Shown here piece by piece: positions 1 through 7,560 of a stretch of DNA of 64,000 nt. The stretch comes from Phycisphaerales bacterium (GTDB lineage: Bacteria > Planctomycetota > Phycisphaerae > UBA1845 > Fen-1342): positions 930,001-994,000 of the forward strand of contig JADJXS010000001.1 in the NCBI GenBank assembly GCA_016710275.1, read 5' to 3'. The first letter of the stretch is position 1; the number at the start of each line of letters is the position of its first letter. The notes below the pieces were generated by a model, which saw nothing but the letters and a program-made list of their open reading frames with translations, did no database searches and had not been told where the DNA came from. The position numbers were made by a program, and so were the translations under genes.

Positions 1-2114
1 AGCTGCATGATCTTGCCCATCGCGCCGATCGGCGTGGTGTCGGTCTCGCCGGTCACGCGGCAGGCCACCAGCGCCAGCCCGAAGGTCATGACGACCGCCA
101 GCGCGCTCTGCCAATAGGGCATGCCGAAGCTCTCGTGCGCCAGCCAGCAGATCGCCACCAGTGCGAAGAGCTGGCCGATCACGAACCACGACGTGGGTGT
201 CTCGATCGCCTCCAGGGGGTCGTTCGACTTCGCCCCGCGCCTGCCAAACAGGTTGAACAGACCGCCGAATGCACGAAGCGCACTGCGCCATTGCAGCGCA
301 AAGGCCAGCAACCCGCTGGTCACCATGCACGCCGTCCCGCCCCACAGCGTCCAGTACACCAGGTCGCGGAAGTTCTCGCTGGCGCGCGGCTTCTTGGAGG
401 CGGCGATCAGGTTATTGACCGCCGCGCTCAGCAAGACATCATCCTCGATGACCTTGACGGCCTCGTCGACGCCCTCCTCCGGTGCGGGGCCGAGCGTCCG
501 CAGGGCGCGGTTCTCCTCGTCCAGCGCGATCCAGCCGGCCAGTGCTTCCGGGATTTTTCCGGTCAGGGTCCGTCGTCCCGCGGCTGCCGACAGTTCATCG
601 ACCAGCGCCTCAAACGCGGGCGTCTTGTTGATGGCCTTCACGGCCGTTCGCTCCGATTCGCTCATCGGCCCGCGCCACAGCAGCAGCGCGGCCTCACCCG
701 ACGTCTCCACGCGCAGGCGTTGCGTTAAAGAATCCGGAATCTTGATTTTCCGAAACGGTTCCGGCAGCACCACGCTCGACCACCACGGCTCGTATCCGGG
801 GAGCACCGAGCGCTCATACAGCGCCGCCAGCGCCCGGAGATATTGCGGATCGCTGCTGGCCGCCCGCAGCCCCTCATACTGCTCAGGCGAGATCAGCTCG
901 CGCATCCGAAGCCGGCCGTCGTCAAACTCCAGCAGCGCGGCCAGGTCCTTCTTCGCACTGAACTCCGCCGGCCAGGCCGCCAGCGGCTCCGCGGCGCGGA
1001 ACTGCGACCGCACATAGAGCCGCTGAAGCTGCACCTGCACCCATGGATCGGGGAACATCGTCGCCAGCCGGGCACGGACCCCCGCGCTCATCGGCCCTTC
1101 CCACTTGAGGTCGCCGGTGCGATCGTTGTAGCTGGCGTAGCGGTCGATGTCCGGCTCAGTGCTGAAGATCGCCCGATCGATCACAACCGGAATCGGCTCC
1201 GTGACGGTGAGCGTGATGACGTCCTTATTGATCCAATAGGGGACGAACACCATCCAGCACAGCACCGCGCCGACCATCATCGACACGCATACGCGCAAGC
1301 CGGTGATCGCCCCGGCCGCGATGAACAGCGGCTCCCATGCGAACATCACCCCGCGGCTCATCCATACGGATCCGACCGTGGCCTCATTGAACCTGGTCAC
1401 CCATGCACTGATCTGATGGGGCGCCAGGGTCGAGCTGACAACCGCCAGTCCATCCGTCCAGAACTTGCTCATCGCCGCCAGCAGCCCCGCCGCGCCCAGC
1501 GCCCGCGCCGAGCGCATCCCCGATTCGCCGTGCGAGTGCAGCGCCTTGAGCGTCTCGGCCGCCGCGACGCCGCTGGGAAAGCGAAGCTGCTCGACGTTGA
1601 TCATCTGCCGCTTCATCGGGATGGCCATCGTCACCCCGAGCACCGCCAGCACGAACACCCATCCCAGCATCAGGTCCAGCGGCAGCGATGCGTTGTTCAG
1701 CATGATGTATGCGGCAAAGGCTGAGATCAGCGTCCCGCCCGTCGAGTACCCGGCCGAGGAGGCCGTGCTCTGCATGCAGTTGTTCTCAAGCACGGTCATC
1801 TGCGTGCGCACCAGCCCCAGGCCGTGCAGCGTCGTCCAGATGGCGTAGGAGAGAATGCAGGCCGTGATCGCGACGCCGAATCCCCAGCCGGACTTGAGGC
1901 CGATGTACAGGTTCGTCAGCGACAGAACCCCGCCCAGCACCGACCCCATCAGCACGGCCCGCAGCGTGAGCTGCGCCATCGAGTCGCCGCGGCCGCGATA
2001 CACCTGCTCAAACCACTGCCGCTCGACTTCCTCGGGCGTGCCCTTGAATCCTTCAATCGGGAGTTCGCGATCCTCGTGGGGGTCGCCGGCAGGCGCGGAG
2101 TGCGGATGCGACAT
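1..2114 (-). CDS. OPT family oligopeptide transporter (C-terminus beyond window)
   Basis: A reading frame stays open from the ATG at 2114 to the left edge, giving 704 residues. The ATG follows an AAGGAAAA ribosome-binding site. The protein is an inner-membrane oligopeptide/metal-chelate importer of the OPT superfamily. Residues about 47-190 hold several hydrophobic helices with the family signatures TNLYIGLKSGWGFG and ENNCMQSTASSAGYSTGG, followed by RFPSGVAAAETLKALHS. The last visible residues carry TGETDTTPIGAMGKIMQL, another conserved OPT segment. Between the helical halves lies a long soluble stretch (roughly residues 360-570) with little hydrophobicity, containing KIPEALAGWIALDEENRA. Bacterial OPT proteins are around 650-750 residues, so only a short tail is missing. 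Family call is firm; substrate is unknown. Confidence 0.93.
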   Translation of the reverse strand, partial: MSHPHSAPAGDPHEDRELPIEGFKGTPEEVERQWFEQVYRGRGDSMAQLTLRAVLMGSVLGGVLSLTNLYIGLKSGWGFGVAITACILSYAIWTTLHGLGLVRTQMTVLENNCMQSTASSAGYSTGGTLISAFAAYIMLNNASLPLDLMLGWVFVLAVLGVTMAIPMKRQMINVEQLRFPSGVAAAETLKALHSHGESGMRSARALGAAGLLAAMSKFWTDGLAVVSSTLAPHQISAWVTRFNEATVGSVWMSRGVMFAWEPLFIAAGAITGLRVCVSMMVGAVLCWMVFVPYWINKDVITLTVTEPIPVVIDRAIFSTEPDIDRYASYNDRTGDLKWEGPMSAGVRARLATMFPDPWVQVQLQRLYVRSQFRAAEPLAAWPAEFSAKKDLAALLEFDDGRLRMRELISPEQYEGLRAASSDPQYLRALAALYERSVLPGYEPWWSSVVLPEPFRKIKIPDSLTQRLRVETSGEAALLLWRGPMSESERTAVKAINKTPAFEALVDELSAAAGRRTLTGKIPEALAGWIALDEENRALRTLGPAPEEGVDEAVKVIEDDVLLSAAVNNLIAASKKPRASENFRDLVYWTLWGGTACMVTSGLLAFALQWRSALRAFGGLFNLFGRRGAKSNDPLEAIETPTSWFVIGQLFALVAICWLAHESFGMPYWQSALAVVMTFGLALVACRVTGETDTTPIGAMGKIMQ

Positions 2115-2295
2115 GAATTTTCCTTCGGGACGGCCGCAATCCCGCGGACGGGGCCGGTCGGCGAACGATTGTCGCGGACGGTCGGCGGCGCGGGCGGTCG
2201 TGATGTCGCGGAATTCTCGGTAACCCGGCGCTCCGCCGCAAGGGGGAGCGCGCGGCCGTACCGCGCCGCGTGCCCGGGGGATGCGGTGCTGAGGG

Positions 2296-2640
2296 CTAGC
2301 TGACGCGCGACCCCGGCGGAATGCTCTTGTCCGGAGAGACCAGCACCACCGCCGACTTGTCCGCGCTGGAAGCCGCCAACACCATCCCCTGGCTCTCCAT
2401 CCCGCGCATGGCGCGCGGCGCCAGATTTGCGACCACGACCACCTGCCGCCCCACCAGCGCCGCCGGGTCATAGAAAGCCCGGATGCCCGCCACGATTTGC
2501 CGGCGCTCCGGACCCAGGTCGATCGTCAGCACCAGCAGCTTGTCGGCGTTGGGGTGCGCTTCGGCCGTCAGCACCGTCCCCACGCGCAGGTCAATCTTCG
2601 CAAAATCGTCGAACTGGATTTGTGTCGGGGCATCACTCAT
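2296..2640 (-). CDS. Stand-alone MetG C-terminal-type tRNA-binding domain protein
   Basis: This 114-residue protein is a single OB-fold tRNA-binding domain of the kind found at the C-terminus of methionyl-tRNA synthetase (MetG beta), in Trbp111 and in CsaA. Visible family motifs are FAKIDLRVGTVLTAEAHPNA, then ADKLLVLTIDLG, RQIVAGI and VANLAPRAMRGMESQGMVLA, in the usual order. There is no synthetase catalytic domain, so it probably acts in trans, either binding tRNA to assist an alpha-only MetRS or as a CsaA-like chaperone. Sequence alone does not separate these. The ATG at 2640 is the only sensible start. It lies 35 bp from the end of the upstream lipoprotein gene in the same direction, so co-transcription is possible. 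Confidence 0.9.
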   Translation of the reverse strand: MSDAPTQIQFDDFAKIDLRVGTVLTAEAHPNADKLLVLTIDLGPERRQIVAGIRAFYDPAALVGRQVVVVANLAPRAMRGMESQGMVLAASSADKSAVVLVSPDKSIPPGSRVS

Positions 2641-2675
2641 CTTGGATTCACTCCGCGCCCGCGTTCAATGGGCGT

Positions 2676-3443
2676 TCAGCGGGCGGTCAGCTCCACGTGC
2701 AGCACGCCCTCATTCTGAAACATGCGAACCGCCGCCGTCGGGGGGATTCGGTCCAGATAATCCGCCAGGTTCGCCGGCGCCGCCGCCGCTGGACGTGCTG
2801 TGTCGCCGGAGTCGCTGTTCTCGCCGACGGCGGGTGCTTCATTCCCAGCCTCCGTCGGTCCGGCCGCGGCACTCGCCTCCGCCACCGGCTCAGCCGAAGC
2901 GTCCGCGAATCGCGCCACGCGCAGCCCCGCCGCGACCCACCCGAAGGCCTCCATCACGCCGCGCTCCCCGCGAAACGCCGCCAGCTCCGTCTCAATCGCA
3001 TGAAGCGCGTCGGCCGCGGTTGCGCCGGGCATGCCGCCCAGGGCCGGGTGGATCTCTGCCCGCAGCGTGAACGTGGCCGGTCGCAGGCCGGACCTCGCCG
3101 GCTCCGCGATCGTGACGTGGACTTTCGCCCAGATGCGGCGGTCGAGAGTCCAGAGCAGGACCGTGGCGTCCGTTCGGCCGCGTAGATCGGAACGCGAGAG
3201 GCTGGCCAGCCCCAGCTCGGTGCGGCGGACGTCGTCGGCGGGCAGCGCCCGGTCGTATTCGCGTGGCGTCGCGCCGAGTCGGACGTGATCATAGCCCCAG
3301 CCGGCGCAGCCGGCCGACAGCCACAAGGCCGGCAGCAGCATGGCCGCTCCGATCGTGGCGCAGCGTCGGGCGCGGGCCGCCGCGCGGGCGTGGTGACAGC
3401 GGCCTGCGGGGTAAAGCGGAGCGCGGATGGGCATGGGTTCCAT
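2676..3443 (-). CDS. Hypothetical lipoprotein
   Basis: About 255 residues. A basic N-terminus is followed by a hydrophobic stretch and a lipobox (LWLSAGC), so it is probably exported and lipid-anchored. The mature part starts GWGYDHVRLG and is soluble. A Pro/Ala/Glu-rich linker precedes a C-terminal segment (NLADYLDRIPPTAAVRMF). No known domain is recognised. The open frame extends upstream to a GTG at 3578, but a start at the ATG at 3443 or 3434 places the signal peptide at a normal distance from the N-terminus. Neither has a strong ribosome-binding site, so the start is uncertain. Confidence 0.65.
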   Translation of the reverse strand: MEPMPIRAPLYPAGRCHHARAAARARRCATIGAAMLLPALWLSAGCAGWGYDHVRLGATPREYDRALPADDVRRTELGLASLSRSDLRGRTDATVLLWTLDRRIWAKVHVTIAEPARSGLRPATFTLRAEIHPALGGMPGATAADALHAIETELAAFRGERGVMEAFGWVAAGLRVARFADASAEPVAEASAAAGPTEAGNEAPAVGENSDSGDTARPAAAAPANLADYLDRIPPTAAVRMFQNEGVLHVELTAR

Positions 3444-3646
3444 CTTCGGCGTCGGCGCGGGGATACGCAAGCGCGCTGAGGCGGGCGCACATCCTGCGCC
3501 GCGACCCATAAATCGCCGCGCAGGAATCTTGGTCAGGAGAGCGCTGCATCGCGCCGCTGATTCGGTAGAATCGGGCACGGCGAGAGAGTGGTAGGCACGG
3601 GGCGTCCCACAGCGCAGCCATGCGACGCTGCGAGGGGAAGCGGTGA

Positions 3647-4945
3647 ATGGACTCAGAGAAGATCAATCGAATCCTGTCGCGGGCCGGTGAACTGCTGGAC
3701 GCGGGCAAGCCGGCCGAGTCGCTCAGCGCCCTCGATACGCTCGAGGGGCGGCTGGTCGACACCCACGATCGCATCGAGTTCGCGACGTTGCGCGCCTGGG
3801 CGCTCTCCGAGCTGGATCGCGTCGATGAGGCGGTGCGCTCCATCGAGCCGCTGCTGGATGAATTCCCGGAGTCGTCGCGGCTGCACTCGACCCTCGGCGT
3901 CGTGCTCTGCAACGCGGACGAGCTGGACGAGGCGTGCGAGGCGCTGGAGCGCGCCGTCGATCTGGACCCGCGCGACGACGGCGCGCTGGCCAATCTCGCG
4001 CTGGTCTACGAGCGCATCGGCGAATTTGAGCAGGCCATCCGGCTGTATGACAAGGCGATGCGCCTGGGGGCCGACATCGACTGGGCGCTGCAGCGCAAGG
4101 CCGCCGTGCTGAGCGAAGTGGGGGACTATGCCGCCGCCAAGTCGACGCTCAAGCGCTACCTCTCCCTGGTCCCGGAGGACATCGGCCAGTGGATCTCACT
4201 GGCCATCATGCACAGCGACGACGAGGAATACGCCGAGGCGTTTCATTGCTACGAGGTCGCGGAGGGAATCGACCCCGATGCGCCGCTGCTGCGGCTCAAC
4301 TGGGGCGTCACCGCGGTGCGGGCCGGCGACCTGAAGCTGGCCAACCGCCAGCTTCGCGCCCTGCAGCGCCTCACGCCGCACGCCTCGCAGCCGCGCCTGC
4401 TGCGGGCACTGATCGAGGAGGAGGAGCAGAACCTGACCGCCGCCGCAGCCACTTACGCGGACGCGCTGCGCGTGGCGCTGCCCGGCGACCCGGGCGACCT
4501 CGCCTATGCGCTCGAACTGGCGATGGATTTTCATTCCCGGCAGGACCATGTGGACGAGTGTGAGCGGCTGCTGGCGCTGGGATACGCTCACAACGCCTGC
4601 ACCGTCGAACTGTGCGACGCATATCGCGAGGCAACCGGCGAGCGGCTGGACGTGGCGTCCTGGTTCAGCATCGAGATCGAGGCGGATTTCCGAGAGGGGC
4701 TGGCGCAGCACCCGCGCCGCCGCGTCGAATCCTCCGAGCAGCCCACCCGCTTCTCACGAAATGTGCAGGTCGTGGCCCGCGATCGCGACGACGCGCTGGC
4801 CTTCCTGATCGAGTTTCTTCAGCGGATGGGAGAAACGCACGTGCGCATCCGCGAGTTCGTTGCGGATGAGCCGATGAAGGACGTCTTCACCGGGATTTAC
4901 GAAGTCGATCCCGAATGCCTGGTGCTGGTGCCCGACCGGCGCTAG
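3647..4945 (+). CDS. Tetratricopeptide-repeat protein
   Basis: This 432-residue cytoplasmic protein has no signal peptide. Residues 1-330 are helical repeats of TPR type. Clear units include LHSTLGVVLCNADELDEACE (with AVDLDP), then NLALVYERIGEFEQAIRLYD and RKAAVLSEVGDYAAAKSTL. The last ~100 residues are not TPR-like and contain RNVQVVARDRDDALAFLIEF and EVDPECLVLVPD. The ATG at 3647 has GAGGGG about 10 bases upstream. It probably scaffolds protein-protein interactions; the partner is unknown. It reads divergently from the lipoprotein gene and converges on the propeller gene to its right. Confidence 0.85.
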   Translation: MDSEKINRILSRAGELLDAGKPAESLSALDTLEGRLVDTHDRIEFATLRAWALSELDRVDEAVRSIEPLLDEFPESSRLHSTLGVVLCNADELDEACEALERAVDLDPRDDGALANLALVYERIGEFEQAIRLYDKAMRLGADIDWALQRKAAVLSEVGDYAAAKSTLKRYLSLVPEDIGQWISLAIMHSDDEEYAEAFHCYEVAEGIDPDAPLLRLNWGVTAVRAGDLKLANRQLRALQRLTPHASQPRLLRALIEEEEQNLTAAAATYADALRVALPGDPGDLAYALELAMDFHSRQDHVDECERLLALGYAHNACTVELCDAYREATGERLDVASWFSIEIEADFREGLAQHPRRRVESSEQPTRFSRNVQVVARDRDDALAFLIEFLQRMGETHVRIREFVADEPMKDVFTGIYEVDPECLVLVPDRR

Positions 4946-4976
4946 CTGCGGACGGTGCCTTTTCTTTTCCGGGCCG

Positions 4977-6188
4977 CTACTGCCCCTTCGCTTCGGGCGC
5001 TTCTGCGGACGACTTCTCCGCCTTCCCCGTCAGCGCTCCATCCGGCGTCAACCCGACGAAATCGGCGACGAACACCTGCGGCGACGACAGCCCGCCCCGC
5101 CGCGACGTCCACATCAACTGCTTTCCATCTGCCGAAAACACCGGCAGCCCGTCAAACGCCGCGTCGCTGGTCACGCGGTGCGACTCGCGACCGTCGTCGC
5201 TGACCAGGTAGAGGTCATAGCGCGGCGGCCCGCCGCCGTGATCGCCGCGGGTGTAGATGATCCAGCGGCCCGACGGATGCCAGAAGGGGCACCAGTGCAG
5301 CGTGTCATGCGAAGTAATCGCCCGCTCGTTTTTTCCGTCCAGTGTGTTCACGAAGATCTGCATCGTCTCATCGCCGCGCCGATCGGAGCGATAGACGATC
5401 CGCTTGCCGTCAGGCGAGAAGAACGGCCCGCCGTCATAACCCCGCGCCGTTACGACCGGCCGCGGCTCGGTGCCGTCGGCGTTGCAGATCCAGATGTCCT
5501 GGTCGTCGCCGCGCATCGTCGTGAACACGATCAGCTTGCCGTCCGGCGAAAAGCTCCCCTCCGCGTCATAGCCCGGTTCGGTTGTCAGGCGGCGCAGATC
5601 GCCGCCATCGAGCGTGTACTCGAACAGATCCATCCCCGGATAGAACGACCACGAGTAGCTGCGCTTTCCCGCCGGCTGCGTCGCGCCCGGCGGCGCCACC
5701 GGCCGCGGGTCGAGGTGGTTCGCGGCGAACAGCACGCGCTTGCCGTCCGGGCTGAAGTAGGCGCAGGTCGTCGCCCCGACGCCGGTGCTGATCATCTTCA
5801 GCCCGCTGCCGTCCACGTTCATGATGTAGATCTGGTACTCGCTGCGATCGGTCGGATAGGCCTGAAACGCGACCCTCTTCCCGTCCGCGCTGAAGTAGGC
5901 CTCCCCCGAGCGGGCCAGCCCCATATCCGCGCGAGTAAGCTGCCGCACGTTGCGAATCCACTTCGATTCGTCGTGCGCGGCGGCCTCCTTCGCACCGGCC
6001 GAATCGGCCGATGCGGGCGGCTCGGCGACGGCGGGCACCGCCGCCAGCGCCAACAGAAGCACCGTGCCTGACAGGTGCAGCACACGCAACCGGCGCAAGA
6101 AGCAGTTGTGACTTGACCCGCCCGATGCAGGGCGGCCGGCGGTCGCGTGGCGCAAAGTGTCGGATATTGGCGTCGGCTGGCGCATCAT
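4977..6188 (-). CDS. TolB-like PD40 beta-propeller exported protein
   Basis: A 403-residue protein with an N-terminal hydrophobic segment (about residues 35-55, LSGTVLLLALAAVPAVAE) that is a likely signal peptide or anchor. The rest is a run of WD40-like PD40 repeats with the hallmark FSPDGKRV/FSADGK motif: YFSADGKRVAFQA, YFSPDGKRVLFAA, FSPDGKLIVFTT, FFSPDGKRIVYRS and FSADGKQLMWTS. This matches the C-terminal propeller of TolB and periplasmic look-alikes. It lacks the TolB N-terminal domain and no tol/pal genes are near, so it should not be called TolB itself. Role: periplasmic scaffold or sensor, unknown. The first of two adjacent ATG codons at 6188 was taken as start. Confidence 0.85.
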   Translation of the reverse strand: MMRQPTPISDTLRHATAGRPASGGSSHNCFLRRLRVLHLSGTVLLLALAAVPAVAEPPASADSAGAKEAAAHDESKWIRNVRQLTRADMGLARSGEAYFSADGKRVAFQAYPTDRSEYQIYIMNVDGSGLKMISTGVGATTCAYFSPDGKRVLFAANHLDPRPVAPPGATQPAGKRSYSWSFYPGMDLFEYTLDGGDLRRLTTEPGYDAEGSFSPDGKLIVFTTMRGDDQDIWICNADGTEPRPVVTARGYDGGPFFSPDGKRIVYRSDRRGDETMQIFVNTLDGKNERAITSHDTLHWCPFWHPSGRWIIYTRGDHGGGPPRYDLYLVSDDGRESHRVTSDAAFDGLPVFSADGKQLMWTSRRGGLSSPQVFVADFVGLTPDGALTGKAEKSSAEAPEAKGQ

Positions 6189-6268
6189 GGCGCGAATCTC
6201 CGTGTTTCGCCCTCCGCGGATGATCGGAGCGGCGTCCCCGGAGATCGTACCCGCGCCGCGGCGGGGCG

Positions 6269-7426
6269 TCAGAGCAGCGCGCGGAGATTGCTCACGACGT
6301 AGTCGACGTCGGATTCGGTCAGGTGGTTGTGAAAGGGCAGCGCGATGGTGCGGGCGCTAAGCGCCTCGCAGACCGGGAAATCCCCCGGCTGGTAGCCCCA
6401 CGCCTCGCGATAGAAGGGCTGCAGGTGCAGAGGGGAGAAATAGTTGTTCGTGGCGATGCCGCGCTCCTTGAGCTGCGCCATGATGCCGTCGCGCTGCGCC
6501 TGCGAGTAGTCATCGCTCAGCCGCACGACCATCACGAACCAGCTCAGCTTCACGCGCGGATCAACCCGCATCAGCGACACCCGCGGCTCATCCGCCAGCC
6601 GCTCGGTGTACCACGCGCCGACGCGGGCGCGCTTCGCCAGGATCTCATCCAGCCGCCGCATCTGCTGCGTGCCGATCGCCGCCAGCATGTCCGGCATGCG
6701 GAAGTTGTAGCCCAGCCGCGCATGCGCCAGCCATCCGCCGTCCGGGTCGCGCCCCTGGCTTCGCAGCGAGCGGCTCAGGAAGGCGATGCGGTCGTCATTC
6801 GTGACGATCATCCCGCCTTCGCCCGTCGTGATCTGCTTGTTGGGATAGAAGCCGAACACCCCGACCTCGCCCAGCGTCCCGGCGATGCGTCCGCCATAGG
6901 TCGCGCCGATCGCCTCGCAGCAATCCTCGATCACGCGCAGCTTGTGCTTCCGGGCGATGTCCAGAATCGGATCAAAGTCCGGGATGTTGCCGAAAATGTC
7001 CGGAATCAGCAGCGCCCGGGTCCGTGGCGTGATCTTCGCCTCGATTCGCGCCGGATCGATCTGCCAGGTGTGCGGGTCCACGTCCGCAAACACCGGCTTG
7101 CCGCCGACGAACATCACGCAGTTGCTCGACGCGATGAACGAGAACGGCGACGTGATGACCTCGTCACCCGCCCCGAGGCCCATCGCCAGGCACACCAGGT
7201 GCAGGCCCGACGTCCCGCTGTTCACCGCCACCCCGTGCCGGCAGCCCAGCCGATCCGTAAACGTCCGCTCGAACTCCGGAATCCGCGGCCCCAGCGAGAG
7301 CTGCGGCGTGCGCAGTACGGCCACCGCGGCGTCAATCTCCGCCTGCGTGATGTCCGGGGCCGAAAGTGAAATGTCCCGCCGCGCCGCCGTGGAAACCTGC
7401 GACGCCTTCGTCACTGCCGATGCCAT
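6269..7426 (-). CDS. DegT/DnrJ/EryC1/StrS-family PLP aminotransferase
   Basis: A 385-residue sugar aminotransferase-type enzyme that puts an amino group on a nucleotide-linked keto-sugar. Motifs run in family order: NSGTSGLHLVCLAMGLGAGD (cofactor phosphate region), GDEVITSPFSFIASSN, VIEDCCEAIGATYGG, and FYPNKQITTGEGGM with the PLP-binding lysine at about residue 187. The C-terminal half carries GYNFRMPDMLAAIGTQQMRRL, which is also typical. The ATG at 7426 has GAAGG upstream; the longer frame to 7552 adds an unrelated Arg-rich stretch. The gene is divergent from the ABC exporter that follows. That suggests a role in making a cell-surface glycan, but no sugar synthesis genes are adjacent. Confidence 0.92.
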   Translation of the reverse strand: MASAVTKASQVSTAARRDISLSAPDITQAEIDAAVAVLRTPQLSLGPRIPEFERTFTDRLGCRHGVAVNSGTSGLHLVCLAMGLGAGDEVITSPFSFIASSNCVMFVGGKPVFADVDPHTWQIDPARIEAKITPRTRALLIPDIFGNIPDFDPILDIARKHKLRVIEDCCEAIGATYGGRIAGTLGEVGVFGFYPNKQITTGEGGMIVTNDDRIAFLSRSLRSQGRDPDGGWLAHARLGYNFRMPDMLAAIGTQQMRRLDEILAKRARVGAWYTERLADEPRVSLMRVDPRVKLSWFVMVVRLSDDYSQAQRDGIMAQLKERGIATNNYFSPLHLQPFYREAWGYQPGDFPVCEALSARTIALPFHNHLTESDVDYVVSNLRALL

Positions 7427-7560
7427 GGATCGCCTTCGATGGAGGAACTCGGCTGCGCAGCGGGCCTGTGTCCGGCTGCAATTTTGATCGATACGGCCGC
7501 GCAGCGCGCCCGGTTCACCCGCCATAGCGCACCACCCGGGAACCGCTATCATATCGTCCG

